A stretch of 64,000 nucleotides of DNA from Sisyra terminalis (Eukaryota > Arthropoda > Insecta > Neuroptera > Sisyridae). The stretch covers positions 16,802,001 through 16,866,000 of the forward strand of contig OY292280.1 of assembly GCA_958496175.1 (NCBI GenBank), written 5' to 3'. The stretch's first letter is position 1. Each line of letters begins with the position of its first letter. The notes beneath the pieces were generated by a model that searched no databases, was not told the DNA's origin, and saw only the letters and a list, made by a program, of their open reading frames with translations. A program made the translations under genes and the position numbers. Shown here piece after piece: positions 47,738 through 60,074 of the stretch.

Positions 47738-47905
47738 GTTCTAATGGCTGAGTGGTCTAGGTTGCCGCTTCAAAACCGGTCGGTGTTGGGTTCGAATCTC
47801 GTGTCGAGCAAAATTTCAATATTTTTTGCTATACGGACTTTTATTCACCCTAGAGTCGCCAAAGACTAGTAGTTATAAAGCGATGGAAAATAACAAAAAA
47901 ATTGA
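47738..47905 (+). mobile_element. tRNA-derived SINE copy 7
   Basis: The A box TGGCTGAGTGGTCTAGG lies at 47744-47760 and the B box GGTTCGAATC at 47789-47798, the best tRNA-like B box in the window. The body follows with ACGGACTTTTATTCACCC, AGAGTCGCCAAAGACTAGTA and GTTATAAAGCGATGG. Two consensus-like pol III boxes suggest a relatively young copy, but activity is not shown. Confidence 0.92.
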
Positions 47906-50900
47906 TAATTCTACCTAAATTTACATAACGCAGATGAAGTCACGGGTATCAGTTAGTATTTAATATAAAGATGATGACTTTTACAATAAAAGAAGCCATT
48001 TTAATAAAGCGGTGGTGTTTTTGTATGAATACTATTTACGACATTTCCAACTCTTTTAATTGCATTAAATAATAAATGTAGGTTAGAATTAACAAAGTTA
48101 GAACAATTTGAAACAGTGGTTTTAAATGAAAATGAGGAATCAAATTTTAAACAGAATATAATTCATTGTTTATTTAACGATTCATTTGAAGTTGTATAAA
48201 GTTTTTATTCAGTGCATGATATTACCATGGGTACAATTGGACCGGCGATACATTAATATCTAAAATTTCTGCAGAATTTTGCTACCTTAATGATTAGGTA
48301 CAAAACAACAAAAAAAATAATCAAATATTTGAATATTATAATTGATAGATGTCACAATTCTTAAAAAGAAATGATCAACTCTTAATTAATTATATCAGCT
48401 AGAAATTTCCCGTTCCACTTGCTATGAGCTTTATCTGAGCTTTGCGGTTGTTGATCTTAGTGGAATGGGTTATGAAGCGTACAGTTGAATTAAAAAATTA
48501 AAAAAATATTGTTCCATTGAAAAATTCTTCTGAAAAGTTATTTTAGAAAAATGTTTTTTTTTTTTAATTTGTACTGAATTGGGTCGATGGGTCATTGTGA
48601 GCGAAAATTATGACTTAATCAATGGCTTTTGCTATGATCATATGTGATCAAGTGGAACGGTTGAAGGGATATTATAAGTGCCTAATGGAATTCATTTTTA
48701 AAGGGTTGAGAATATACTCGAAATATATGGTATGTCCAACAAAAACAATTCTTTTCCATATATAATATTTTATCTTCAGTATATAGAGCCATTTTGTCAA
48801 ATTGAAGTTTATTGAGAAAATCACTACATTATTTAACGTTAATTTTAACGATATTTTAAAAGAGTTTAATTAATTCGAAGGTTTTGTCGTTGAATCAATG
48901 AGCCATGTTTCATGAAAACAAAGACAATTTATTTTACAATGGTGATATTAGCGTTAAAGCTTGTAACTTAGTAAAAAGTTTTCTGAAAAGCTCAACAAAA
49001 GGTTAATATTTAATAAATACTAGAGGGTTGCAGTTGAAAATCACAACTTACTTGACCTATATAGAGTGGTTTTTCTATGTTACGAACGTAGGAAGTCCCC
49101 GCTTTCATCCACGTCTTAAAAAGGTAATCTTTGAAAGTACTTAACTAATTTTGATGAAACTTTTGCTACTGTTGGGTTTTGTACCTTTCCGGGTAGCGAC
49201 GAGCAATCGGGGATGTAAGGGAAAGTTATGTGGGTGAGCATCATATAGGGTTAGATATTTTAACTATTCCCTTCTGTTTAAAATAGTTTTTTGAAGAAAA
49301 ATGAGCAGGATTTACATATAATAAGATGATAAGACTAACGACTTGGGTGATAAGAACCGTGTAAGAGGTTTTCTCGTTTTAATAACATTTAACAAACATG
49401 TAATGAAGAAAAATTGATAACAACTTGGATAAAAGAAAGCATCTTTTTGCACAAACATAATTTGATTATCGCAGAAACCATTTTCACTTACTTTATTCCC
49501 ATTTTTTGATTAAATTTTCCCAAAAAAAGAATCATAAAAACACCATACTGCTTCCAATACCATTGATATTTGGTAGGCAAAATTAAATTGATTCTTTTTA
49601 AGTTCATTTCTTTACGTTATTTAATAATATAACCTTTACGTGATTGGTTGTAGGTGTGAACGCCCCTTGTTTAGACGATGAACGATTTCATCATGGTTCT
49701 TCCACTGATTTTATTTATCTAGCTTACAGTTACTTTAAACGTTACAGGTCCTCCAGACAGAAATGCATCTATAATATTTGCAACCAAAATAGAGAGTACG
49801 AAACTATGTTTCAATAATAATAATGGGGTTTTCCTCATATCTGATTCAATAATCGTTGTGGTAGTAAAAAAAAGAGATCATTACTTTTTCTTAATAATTC
49901 AAATAGAAATTTTCGAGTGAGCCCTATTGGGTTTTTGTTGGGCTGTCTTATCGGTACTCTAATTTGAATCCCGAAGTAATGATTCCTAAATTATCCAAAT
50001 TATTTTTTTTTATTCCGAAATATAAAAATTCTCCTGAGTCATGATTATCTTTTATGCTCCTAAAACATTTTTATGTATTTCTGTTGTTTACCAATAATTT
50101 TCCTACCTTAAAATTTTTTATATTGATTCTAGTCGCATGTGTGGAATTGTTGAAGTCCCTCAATGTCTTTCCAGAAAATTTAACGATTTATTATCTATTG
50201 TGGGAGGTTTGATATATAATTCATGGATTAAGTGATTTTAACAGCCCATAGTGTTCTAATGTCTTTAGTAATCCTTTATTGACATTGACGTATACAATAA
50301 TTGTATTAGGTGAATACTGGGTATTTTTACATCGATGGTATTTGAGTACCAAGTGTATACAACCCTTGTATGGACTATCCAGGGTTTATCCAGGTGCTTA
50401 TACAGTGAATTAGGCCCTCAGGAGCTACATGAGTAATCTTTTTAACTTCCCAGTTAGCTTTATTCTACACCTATTTTATACAAAGTCGTCCCATTATGGT
50501 CCCACTAAGAACCTAATGGGGAGTGGCAAGAAATATTTTTTTATTTTCCCGTTGGATTTTTCCATAGTTGTCCCACATAGGACTCAATGGAGAAACACTG
50601 TCATATTTAACTTACACGAAAGGTTTTTCCTCTGTGGTTCTACATTGGACCCATTCGAGAAAACTGACAATTTTTTAAACTTCAATGATGAGCTTTCCCA
50701 CTATAGCACTATAATTTTTTTACTATTTAAAAATGTACTCTTAATTTTTTTCTCAAAGCAAAATCTTTTATGGAATTGTTTAAGCCTACCCAATTTCATG
50801 GGCCACCCAGGCCATCCGCCCTCTACACGCATTATATTACGCTACTAATAGTAAATTCATTCTTTTTGCTTACTTAATATTGCAATAGTCATTTCTTCAT

Positions 50901-52660
50901 TAACATAAAAGCTAGTTACCATATAATTAAAAACTGCTGGTTTATTGTAATATAAAACTATATTTACAATTTTACTGTTTTGTCACTATTTATACCTCAC
51001 CGCCATTGTTTAATGATTACAATAAAATTTGACTATTTAAACGTTGTTTTATTATTTTTTTTTCTTCGTGATATTGTTGAATTTTCATAAGACTCGGAAA
51101 ACTCGGTCTTGTATTCATGTGGTATAAAACAGAACGGAATAAATAAAACAATTGCAGCATGGGTTTGATGAAATTACTTTTCAGTACGTTATTTCTTCAT
51201 TTAATATTCTTATACATAGTGTTCGCGAATTCTAATCGAAACTTATACATGGGAAAAACTGTTCCGAATACAAATCGTCCAATACGATTTAAGAAAATTT
51301 TATTCGAGACAAACATTTCGCGCATCTGACCAAAAGATTTTCAATTTGTGTGATCATATTTTATTCGAATAGCAAAAGGTCACTTTGATTTTAAAAATTT
51401 GTATTGGTACTTTTATTGGTTTTTAGTATGAATAACTAATATTTTTCAATTAAACATCGATTGACTTATTTATTTGTTTTTCTATTACATTGATTTTTCC
51501 AGTCTTAGTTGTAAGAAAAGAAAAGGTAAATTGGAAAACTAAAGTTTAACATTAAGATTAGTGAACGAATCAAAATTTCCTGATACCAGGAATTTCGGTT
51601 AACCCTGCCTGTATTTTTTTTAATTGTACAAAAAAAATAAATAAATTTGTGTGGTTTAGGGATTCATTTATGCCAAAAAAAAAACATTATTGATATTCTT
51701 GGGAAGAAAAAAACGACGGGAACATTAAATTCCAGAAAGCTCATATGTGAACGAATCCGATATGTAAAAATGAGTGATGACAGAAAAACCGTATGACATT
51801 CACGAAAGAATATTTTCCCTGATGTGCCAAAATCAATAAGTCATTTTTCTAAGTAGCAAGCGATTTGGTGCATTAGTTAACGTCATTGGCGGAGCTTTCA
51901 ACATGAATTTGACGAGATGGTCCTCCGGTGAATCATACTAAGTGTCTCGCTCCATTGGTCATTTAACAGCGCAGTCCAGAAGTTCCGTTTCCCGTTTCGA
52001 CACGATCAAAACTTACATTTGTATTCTGTTTTACTTCGTCGCCTTTATTAACCTTTATCAATCAAAATCGATCCTCTTCAAAGCCCGGAACAGACGTGCT
52101 CAATATGACAACCAGACTTCGTCAGTTTTATACTTTCAAATATGATAACGTTATTCGTCCGTAATCGTTTGTCAATCAAACTGTTGTCAAATAAATAAAA
52201 GGATTTCAGTCAAATAAAAAAAAATATAATTTCCACATTTGGCTTTTGCCACGTAAACTTCCCCAAAAATATATAGTTGCGAATTTTTTTCAACCTTCAA
52301 TTTACTCATAAAGGATCATTTTTCGGTTTAAATCATTTTAATTAATTCATAGTTATTTCTTTTAATGAAATACCTAAAAAATTTCCAATGAAATCCATTT
52401 GGTAGCCTATTAGGAAGTTCCAGGAATAATACAAGATTCTATTATAATCTAAAACAATGTTTCCCAAAATGATTCTCCTATTCACGATGTGGAATTGAAG
52501 ACGCGTTTTTGATCTGAAAATCCGGAATAGGCTTTCTTTCATTCTTGCGAATTTAACAAAAAATGTCTAAGAGGTGATCACAATTTTAAGGGGTCAATAG
52601 TCGCGGGAAATATAGAGGGACGAAGATCCAGAAAGTGTTTATGAGGACTTGATAGATCAT
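47906..52660. other. mostly unique AT-rich stretch
   Basis: No gene is supported. The longest frame, 50429-50848 (139 codons), contains three loosely spaced segments like GTCGTCCCATTATGG, GTTGTCCCACATAGGA and GTGGTTCTACATTGGA, about 65-85 bases apart, suggesting a decayed internal repeat rather than a protein. The part 51780-52150 is less A+T-rich. A long poly-T lies near 48556. Confidence 0.4.
48410..48660. repeat. 251-bp segment with 12-bp perfect inverted ends
   Basis: CCGTTCCACTTG at 48410-48421 is exactly complementary to CAAGTGGAACGG at 48649-48660. No target duplication is evident and no second copy was found. It may be a small MITE or chance. Confidence 0.35.
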
Positions 52661-52736
52661 AGATCTTAAAAAACTTCGTAGTATTATAGCAATAGTAAAT
52701 AACGATTTAAAAAAATAAATAAAGAAATAAAATCAT
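52661..52736 (+). mobile_element. probable SINE tail fragment
   Basis: CTTCGTAGTATTATAGCAAT and AGTAAATAACGATTTAAAAA resemble the TTAGTAGTTATAA..GGTAAATAA tail of the SINE family, immediately upstream of a new SINE head. Weak match. Confidence 0.4.
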
Positions 52737-53630
52737 GCCAACAAGTAGCTGAGTGGTTTAGGGTGGATCACCGTCAGAAAAAAAAAATCGATTTTTTTTT
52801 TTCCATAAGTGTCTTCTTATAACATTCAAGAATAACGTGTTAAAAGGATTGGAAAAGCTGACTAATGTATTTTCACTGATAAAAATTGAATAAATTGATA
52901 ATAACATAAAAAAATATCTTAAAAAAACTTTAAATGCGTTTTTCTCAAAATCAACTTTTTAAAACTGGGAGACTCTATCTTCTTCTTCTCAGAAACTATC
53001 CGACGGATTGACTTGAAACTGGAAAGTGTTATAGTTCAACATGTCCTCTTGGTACTGAACCTCTAAAATTGGCCAAACCTTCCCCCCCCTCAAAGTGGGA
53101 GAGGAGGAAAGGTCCAAAAAAAGGTCGTTTTTTTTAACTTTTTTTTCAAAATCACGCCATTTTGTGAATTTTCAACTTTTTTCGGATTTTCGAGATTTAG
53201 TACCAAGAAGATGCATTACTAAAACCTACATTTTTTGGAAAATCATGATCCGGCTTCCGGTTTCCGAGAAAACTTGTCTCGCGTTTGCCTCCTCATTTTT
53301 GAGGACCTTTTTTCAAAGCGCTGTAAAAGGGGGAGGGGGGACATATTGGGGCAAATAAAAAAAAATAGTTCAAAACTTCAACTTTTACATGCCGAAGACC
53401 GTTTTTTAATATCTCTAAAAAAAAATGGCAGCAGTTTTAAAAAAGTCATTTTTTTTACGTTCTGACGGTGATTCACCCTTAAGGTGGCCGCTTCAAAACT
53501 AGTAGGAATGGTACGAATCTCTTATCGAATAAATTTTCGACATTTTATCGATTTTGCGGATTTTTATTTACCCTAGAGTAGCAGAGGATCTTGGTTATTA
53601 TAAGGTGATAGTAAATTACAACTAAAAAAA
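52737..53630 (+). mobile_element. tRNA-derived SINE copy 8, interrupted
   Basis: The head fragment is 52737-52760 (GCCAACAAGTAGCTGAGTGG then TTTA). After the element at 52761-53478 the SINE resumes at 53479 with TTAAGGTGGCCGCTTCAAAA, TGGTACGAATCTC, ATCGATTTTGCGGATTTTTA, TACCCTAGAGTAGCAGAGGA and TATAAGGTGATAGTAAATTA. Joined at the TTA, the head reads as an ordinary SINE A box. Confidence 0.9.
52761..53478. mobile_element. PIF/Harbinger-like non-autonomous element, 718 bp
   Basis: The terminal inverted repeats are GGGTGGATCACCGTCAGAA at the left and TTCTGACGGTGATTCACCC at the right, 18 of 19 complementary. TTA lies on both sides (52758-52760 and 53479-53481). A 3-bp TWA duplication with GGG-starting TIRs is the known signature of the PIF/Harbinger superfamily. 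The element sits inside the A box region of a SINE, so its borders are set independently by the SINE sequence. The interior has long A and T runs, a C8 tract near 53084 and a G-rich tract near 53330. The two frames at 53095-53465 overlap in different phases and resemble no transposase. Another copy was not seen in the window. Confidence 0.92.
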
Positions 53631-54011
53631 TTGAAGAGACAAATTGTAAAATGTAAAAACTAGGTTTCTTTTTTACTAAATACATACCATTACTTTTGAT
53701 ATAATAAATTCTAACGACTAAACATATTATTTTTTGATCCCATTTTACAGTAAATATTTGTTTTAAGGTGCCCCTATTCAAAATTTACTGTTTCTAATTT
53801 ATTTTGTCTTTTTTGCACTAAAGAACAGATGAACCGATTTTTATGAAATTTGATATTTATATACAATACTGGACCTTTTATAAATTTCTACCTAGACAAA
53901 TGATGCAACATATAAATCTTTTTATGTTAACACTAAAAATATAAGGGCCGTTCCAGGTATACTTGATGGCTGATGATTCCTCTATTAGTTAGAAAGTTTT
54001 TTTTCTAACTT
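53631..54011. other. AT-rich spacer
   Basis: Nothing recognisable. The minus-strand frame 53545-53781 runs antisense to the end of the SINE and has no domain. Confidence 0.4.
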
Positions 54012-54145
54012 TTATTTACCGTCGCTAGGACTAAGGTCTTTAACAACTTTAGAGCTAATATAAGTCAGTTATCAAGAAATATAAGAAATTTATTCGATAC
54101 CAGTTTTGAAGCGGCCATTTTGACCACTCGGCTACCAGTCGGCTC
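54012..54145 (-). mobile_element. tRNA-derived SINE copy 9
   Basis: On the minus strand it reads GACTGGTAGCCGAGTGGTCA, AAATGGCCGCTTCAAAACTG and GTATCGAATAAATT. The part between head and B box is shortened. The body continues with TTAGCTCTAAAGTTGTTAAA, GACCTTAGTCCTAGCGACGG and TAAATAAA. Confidence 0.88.
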
Positions 54146-57100
54146 GTTACAAAATGTTCATATTTTTCTTTACCGTTCATGGTTTAAAATTTTACGATGA
54201 TAATATGGAAGGCGTAATTCCAAAGAAAATATTCTTTGAATGTTGACATTATAACTAAATTCCTTTCGGGCAAATTGTAAGTACTAGAAGTTTATGATAG
54301 AACTTTCATCTAAGCTGGGTGAAAAGCCGGAAACCAATGTTTAAAGCTCAAATGAAAAGGACGGAAAGTTTATTTATGAAATGAAACAGCTTTTTGTTAA
54401 TCGAACCGGTTTTATTCTTGATTTATTAAGCGCCATTTTCAACGCTTTACTTTATGAAACCAATTACTCGTGTAAATGAAAAAAAATATTGGCATTAAAT
54501 TGTAACACGAAAAAAAAAGAAAACTAAAGCAAATAATTACAAAACATAAGCTTTATTTGATTAATAAAACACGAATGGTATTATTTCTCGACAGTATTGT
54601 GAAAAGAAGTCACGGAAAATAGTTAATTTATGTGTGTGATTTCTAAATGGTTTTGAGCAGAGGAAAAATAAAAGCTCGCAATTGTGAAAGCTGCGGTTGA
54701 ACAGGAAAAAGCAAATGTAAACGTATGGGAATAAAAAGAAAACGCAGAAATGGATGAAGGTGACGAAGCGGAAATGACCAAAAGCACTAAAAAAACGGAT
54801 AAAAAGGTAAAGCATCTTAGTTACGTTAGCTTTGTTTGCAATATATCCTGCATTTCTTAAGGGCTTTTCCTAAAAGGTACAAACCGTGTAGTTTTTCCAC
54901 CTCATATTCCCCGTGCACGGTCTTATGTGATTTTTCCCAAAAAAAAAAAAAAAACAACGGGAGAAATCAAAAGAAAATAATTATCCGAACATTGAGTTTC
55001 ATTATTCCAACCGTCAGCAGATTTAATTCTACATGAGAACGACTTATAAAAATATTATCAGACGTAAATTTCAGGATATAAATCAAAAGAGAACGTGTTG
55101 TAGCTATATCATACACATAAAATATGAATGAGGAATAAGTATTATATTTTATTCTATGTCATATGCGTCTGCATAGGGAAAATGAGAATCTTCAAGATAG
55201 AAAAATGTTTCTTAAATAAAATAAATACATTGTAGGTATATCAGTGGAACACACCACACCATTTTTCTGCGTAAGTATTTATGGAAGTAATAAAAAATAA
55301 ATAAACTTATATCTGTGCTACAAATGGAAAAAGCTTTTATTGGTACACTGTTTTTGTTCTTTTCTATACGTAATTAATACGTTATCACAATTCTTGTTTT
55401 AATAGATCTTTTACAAATATTGATAAATATTGATAACTGCAACTTTTCTGGTGCCAAACTATTTAAATAATATTAAAGGAATTAGAGAATTTTTTTGGCA
55501 TTTAACAATAATAGATAATAATAGAGTACAAATAAGCACTAATTAATGTCAATATGCGCTTTTATAATTCATTTATTTCAATTAACCAGGTTGACAATTC
55601 CAACCCCTGCATTGTGTTTAGTTCATTCTATATTCGTGAAGAAAGTACTTGATTTTTTTAGTTCAGTCAAAATTTGTGCCTAGGTAGATGGCGCTGGAAG
55701 TTGCGCTTTATGCGGCTTATCGTTTACTGTTCAGTGGCTATCCATTTATACAAATCTTATTGTTCAATAACTTATGGATTTTAGTAAAAGACTACTGAAA
55801 TATTCTAAATCAATTTAAACCTATAATTTCTTCAGTCACTATAAAAATAATTTAACTTTGTGATACTATAATAACTAAGTTTTAAACTTTGTAAACTTAT
55901 TAAATTACCATATTTATGGAGAAATGATTATTATATTTGCAGAAAAAATATTTTGATAAGACAAACTTTTCTTTCACGTATGTTTTTCGAAAAGCTCGTA
56001 ATGTTTGGACAGAGTTAGTTTATATTTGATTTCAAAATTAATAACAGGGTTGTAAAAAATCGATTCTATAACTTTGTTGCTATCTGCTTACGTGGGACGT
56101 AGACAAAAAAAAAAAACATTTTCCCGGGGATGAAAAATAACGACGAAAAAGAAAATTGAAAAAAGTAGAAAAAAAATGAGGTATTCGTTAAAACTTTTTA
56201 AATTTAGAATGAAATATTTATTTGAAAAACATTTAAATTGATTTGCCTAATTACTTAAGTGCGTAAATATGATGAAAATATATTTATCGGTGAGGAAAAT
56301 GATACGGACGCATCCAATTAGAAAATTTTTCAAGAGTATTTCAGAAATCATTCATGTAATCATATTTAATTCAATGAAAATTGATTGAAGTGTACAGAAA
56401 AAGATTTTTCCTCATTTTTTTTCTCCAGAAAATGTACTATTGAATATAAATATCAATAAATATAAAATTTTTCTTATGAACGTTTTCTTTCAGAGCTACA
56501 TTATCCTGATGAATTTTTTTCAATTTATCTTGTGTTCATTGCTTATTTAAAAGGAGCACAAGTGTATTCGATTTTAATTATAAAACACTTGTAAACCAGT
56601 GCGTGGTTTCTTGCCGGTGTGATTTTTTTTTTTTTTTTTTTTAATAAAAATATCAAATATTTTGAAATAATGGATCTAAAGTAAAAAAAATACCGCTGAA
56701 TAATTCATCTTCGACTATAATTCAAAGGGTTATGAAATTACTTTTGACCGATCATATATAGTTTTGTCAGCTGAAACCGGGGACCCGAAGCCAACTCCTT
56801 TTTCTGTATCGAAAATTTTATATAACGGTAGTACCGGACTTTTCGCTACGAATTCAGATGTCGTTTTATTTTCCGTTGGTAAGGAAAACGAACCAATACG
56901 AAATTTAAAAGTGAGAGCGAGATAACAGTAATGATTGCTGTTATATAAATACTGGAAAAATAATGAAAAATATTGTTATGATAGGTTGTTCGATTTTTTG
57001 TTATTATTATTATATGTGCGTATCTGTGTAGAAGAGTAGGCAATATTTGGGGTGGTATTGAGGTAAATGGTTTCTTATACATCATTTGCAATCGATCTTG

Positions 57101-58327
57101 AACGTTTTAAATAAAAAGTAAACGAGCAACAGTAATAACAATTGGAAAAGTGAACAAAAGTTGTGCTTTTGGGGGATGAAATGCGTAAATACCGAAATAC
57201 TTTTTTATTTTTATTATTTTTAGGGTATTTTATTGTTATGGGTGTCTAACGATTTCTGATAAAACAGGAAAAATAAGCTTTTTATTTTATGGTGTACAAA
57301 AGTTGTATGGGATGTGGGACGAGAGGCAGTGGGACGTGGGGGTTGTTGTCGGGTGTGCGAATGGGAGCAAGGGATGTGGCGGGATATTGAGAGAGACAGG
57401 CAAGCAACGTTTTAAGTATTTAATGTGTCTTTTTCTGAAATATTACCGCTGAACCCATATGGTGAAGTAGATAATTTTTCAATATTTTCCGAAATGGATT
57501 TTCTATAGAAATGAAAAGATAGAGCGAAACAACGTAGCAAGTAGCACACGTTCATTGGTGTTTAAATTTATCGATGTTCGAAATTTGACAGTCACGAGAA
57601 TTTATTGACTTGTTGTAATAGACCTATTTTGGAAAAACGATTTATTGGTAAAGAGGAATCAAAATGTGAAGCCAGCGGAAGTGGAGGAGCTGCGGGGGTG
57701 GGACACAACAAATGAGTGACGCGAAAAGCGCACCCCCAAAAAGCTCCATGTGAGAAAATCGAATTCGCCGTGCGACGAAAGCTCGAAAGCTCACGGTAGA
57801 CGAAACACAAACGTTTCATTTTCACTTAGACATTTTCGAAAAGATTATCGTGACGCCCTACTTATCGCCTCTTAACCTTTTTCATCTTCATTATTTACCA
57901 GTATGAGCTTTGCCAGTTATAGTCTCCCACCCAAATATCACAACGAATGAACACCAATGAATTTTTAAGTGCCACTAAGTAACTGACATAAAGCTTATAA
58001 ATCCTATCGACTTCAAACTTTCATTCTCAAAATCCCATTTTCTATCCCTATTGACTCAAAGCTCAAAACTTTGTTTTATAATTTACTAGCACAAAAAACA
58101 ACACACAATCAACGTCTTAGAAATCCACTTAAAAATCACTTGTTTTAAATTTGGAATTCCAAGATGAGGATTCTGAGTCCCTACTTCTCCAAGTTATGAC
58201 CAACTAGCAGGGTGAGCTTTAGCACTCGTCACACTAGGTGCTTTTCAACTATTACAGCTCCCGAACAACTTTAGATGATTCCAAGTCAAAACTAAGTTCA
58301 CAGGATCACACACTATATGAAATATAT
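54146..58327. other. unique stretch with small richer islands
   Basis: No gene is supported; the longest frames (54561-54815, 56846-57091, 57592-57825) lack domains. A T22 run lies near 56618. G-rich sequence occurs at 57300-57380 and a balanced island at 57660-57800. These islands could be conserved regulatory DNA but nothing in them is diagnostic. Confidence 0.4.
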
Positions 58328-58500
58328 TAATTTTAAATATAAATTTTAAAAAAAGTTCAAACAAAAGCATTTTTGACGTATTGCCCAGATACGTACTTCG
58401 ATTGCCAAGAAATCTTCCTCAATGGTCATCAAGTAGTATTGAATCACTCCGTAACTGCTAAGTGATGATGCAAAAAGAACTTCATTCAATCTCCCTAATT
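58328..58500 (+). repeat. dispersed repeat R2, copy 1
   Basis: It shares with 63622-63800 the phrases AAGCATTTTTGACGTATT, CGATTGCCAAGAAATCTTCC, ATCAAGTAGTATTGAAT and CACTCCGTAACTGCTA. All three copies in the window have the same orientation. The family is not recognised. Confidence 0.75.
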
Positions 58501-58694
58501 GAAATAACGCAAAATTTTGTTTTACCCATATAAAAAAAGCTAAATAATAAAAGTTTTTATTCCAAAAATTCAGTAAGCTCTCAATTATCCATGAGCGGAT
58601 TATTCAGTTGTAGGTTATCCTTACATGACTTTTTAAATATTTGAGGAGGAATTATAGATTTTCTTAATAACTAAGACCATTAGCATGTTAAAAC

Positions 58695-58790
58695 AATTTT
58701 GGGAATTTAAAAAAAAGTTCCAACAAATATTTTTTTAACGTATTGCCCTGATATGTCGATTGCCAAGAAATTTTCCTCAAAATTAACCCG
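58695..58790 (+). repeat. dispersed repeat R2, copy 2 (shorter)
   Basis: ATTTAAAAAAAAGTTCCAAC, ACGTATTGCCCTGATATGTC and GATTGCCAAGAAATTTTCCT match the first half of copies 1 and 3. The second half is missing. Confidence 0.7.
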
Positions 58791-58926
58791 GAAAGTAAAG
58801 GAACTGTTTAAGAGTCAATAGTATGGAATGTAGAAAGAAGACAGGAAACCACGGCAAGGTGTTAGGGACCTCAACCACAATAAAGAAGATTTCTTTTGTG
58901 AAAAATTCTATAAAATCACTTAAGAA

Positions 58927-59099
58927 TAGTGGTTCTTAACCTTGATTCGATCGAACCTCAGGGGTTTGGTGAATAAGTCTCGCGGGCTTGATGGAATTTT
59001 AATGGTTTTGTTGGTTTATATATATATTAGATAACTTTCGGAATTATGAAAAGATTATTTATTTTCCAATTAAGGTTTGGTGAAGGTTAAGAACCAATG
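58927..59099. mobile_element. hAT-type MITE, 173 bp
   Basis: The left end is TAGTGGTTCTTAACC and the right end GGTTAAGAACCAATG, 13 of 15 complementary and close to the common hAT terminus CAGTGGTTCTTAACC. The flanks CTTAAGAA and CGTTAGAG agree at only five of eight positions, so any target duplication is eroded. The interior contains CGATCGAACCTCAGGGGTTT and TCTCGCGGGC, also present inverted at about 7700-7740. Confidence 0.8.
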
Positions 59100-60074
59100 C
59101 GTTAGAGGTGCACGGTAATCCGTTGGTGGATCCGGGGTAAGTTTCTGTTCACTATTTCGATGAAAAAGTCAATGTTTTATAGTTAGAAATGGATTTGTTG
59201 GGAATTTTTTTGCCAAATTGTCAAGTATGGAACAAAAATAAAAATGTAAGTTTATAAAATTTTTCAATTATGCAAAGTCTGAGATGTGGATATAAAAAGG
59301 CAATGATAATAGAAAAAGTTATGTGAAACTTGTTCAAAGTGTAAAGTTTTGTTTCTGTACGTGTACTTATTAGATGCATTAAAAAGTTGTACGTTTTTTC
59401 ATGTAAATTGAAGCACAATAAATAGTGCTGTAAGCTCATTTGCACAGCTTAATTTTACGTAAAGATCCGGCAAAGTTTTGATAGTATGAAGAAAACGGTA
59501 TAGAAAACACATCCATAGGAAATCGTTTATTTTGCGAAACGGTATTGCACGCTTACTGTATATTTTCATCGCGTTGTGGCAACTATTCTAGAAGGAAACG
59601 ATATTTTCACAAAGTTCCACCGCAACCCTTTGCTCAGTTTATGATGTGAGTTTCAAACCTAATTTTATTGCTCGATGTTTCCAAATAGGCGGCACTACAG
59701 CATTACAGTACAGAGCAAATAGTTCACGTCGCAAATGGGTGCGGTTTTTCATTGTGCTCGTTTCCCAGCCGAAACCTTAATGTGCACATTTTAAGCACAA
59801 ACTTTTCAACACTTTAACCATTTCTAATGTGATAATCAGTGGTTTCAAACATTTTTCATGGTCAACTACACAGTAAAGCGGTCATAACATTCAAAAAGTC
59901 AAAACCATTCTTATAAAAAAAATAAAATCAAATTTATTACTCTTATAATATATATATATACTTTTTTTACATTTTGATTTTAATTTTAAGTGCGATGTAT
60001 CTTGCATAAACCATCCAAGTAGCGTTTGTAGATCCTGATCTAGGATAGAGATAACTTTACGATATTGTAGTTGG
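59100..60074. other. unique spacer
   Basis: No gene is supported. A (TA)-rich microsatellite lies at 59948-59962. The part 59470-59760 is slightly richer in composition. The last 150 bases may be the 3' untranslated end of the LINE relic to the right. Confidence 0.35.

Noticed and set aside
47744..47801. A true tRNA gene, suggested by good A and B boxes
   Set aside because: No proper acceptor stem or anticodon arm can be folded, and the same sequence is repeated as a SINE with a long unrelated body.
53095..53465. Two overlapping frames inside the Harbinger-like element as a transposase
   Set aside because: They are short, in different phases, lysine- and phenylalanine-rich from homopolymer runs, and have no DDE-type motif.
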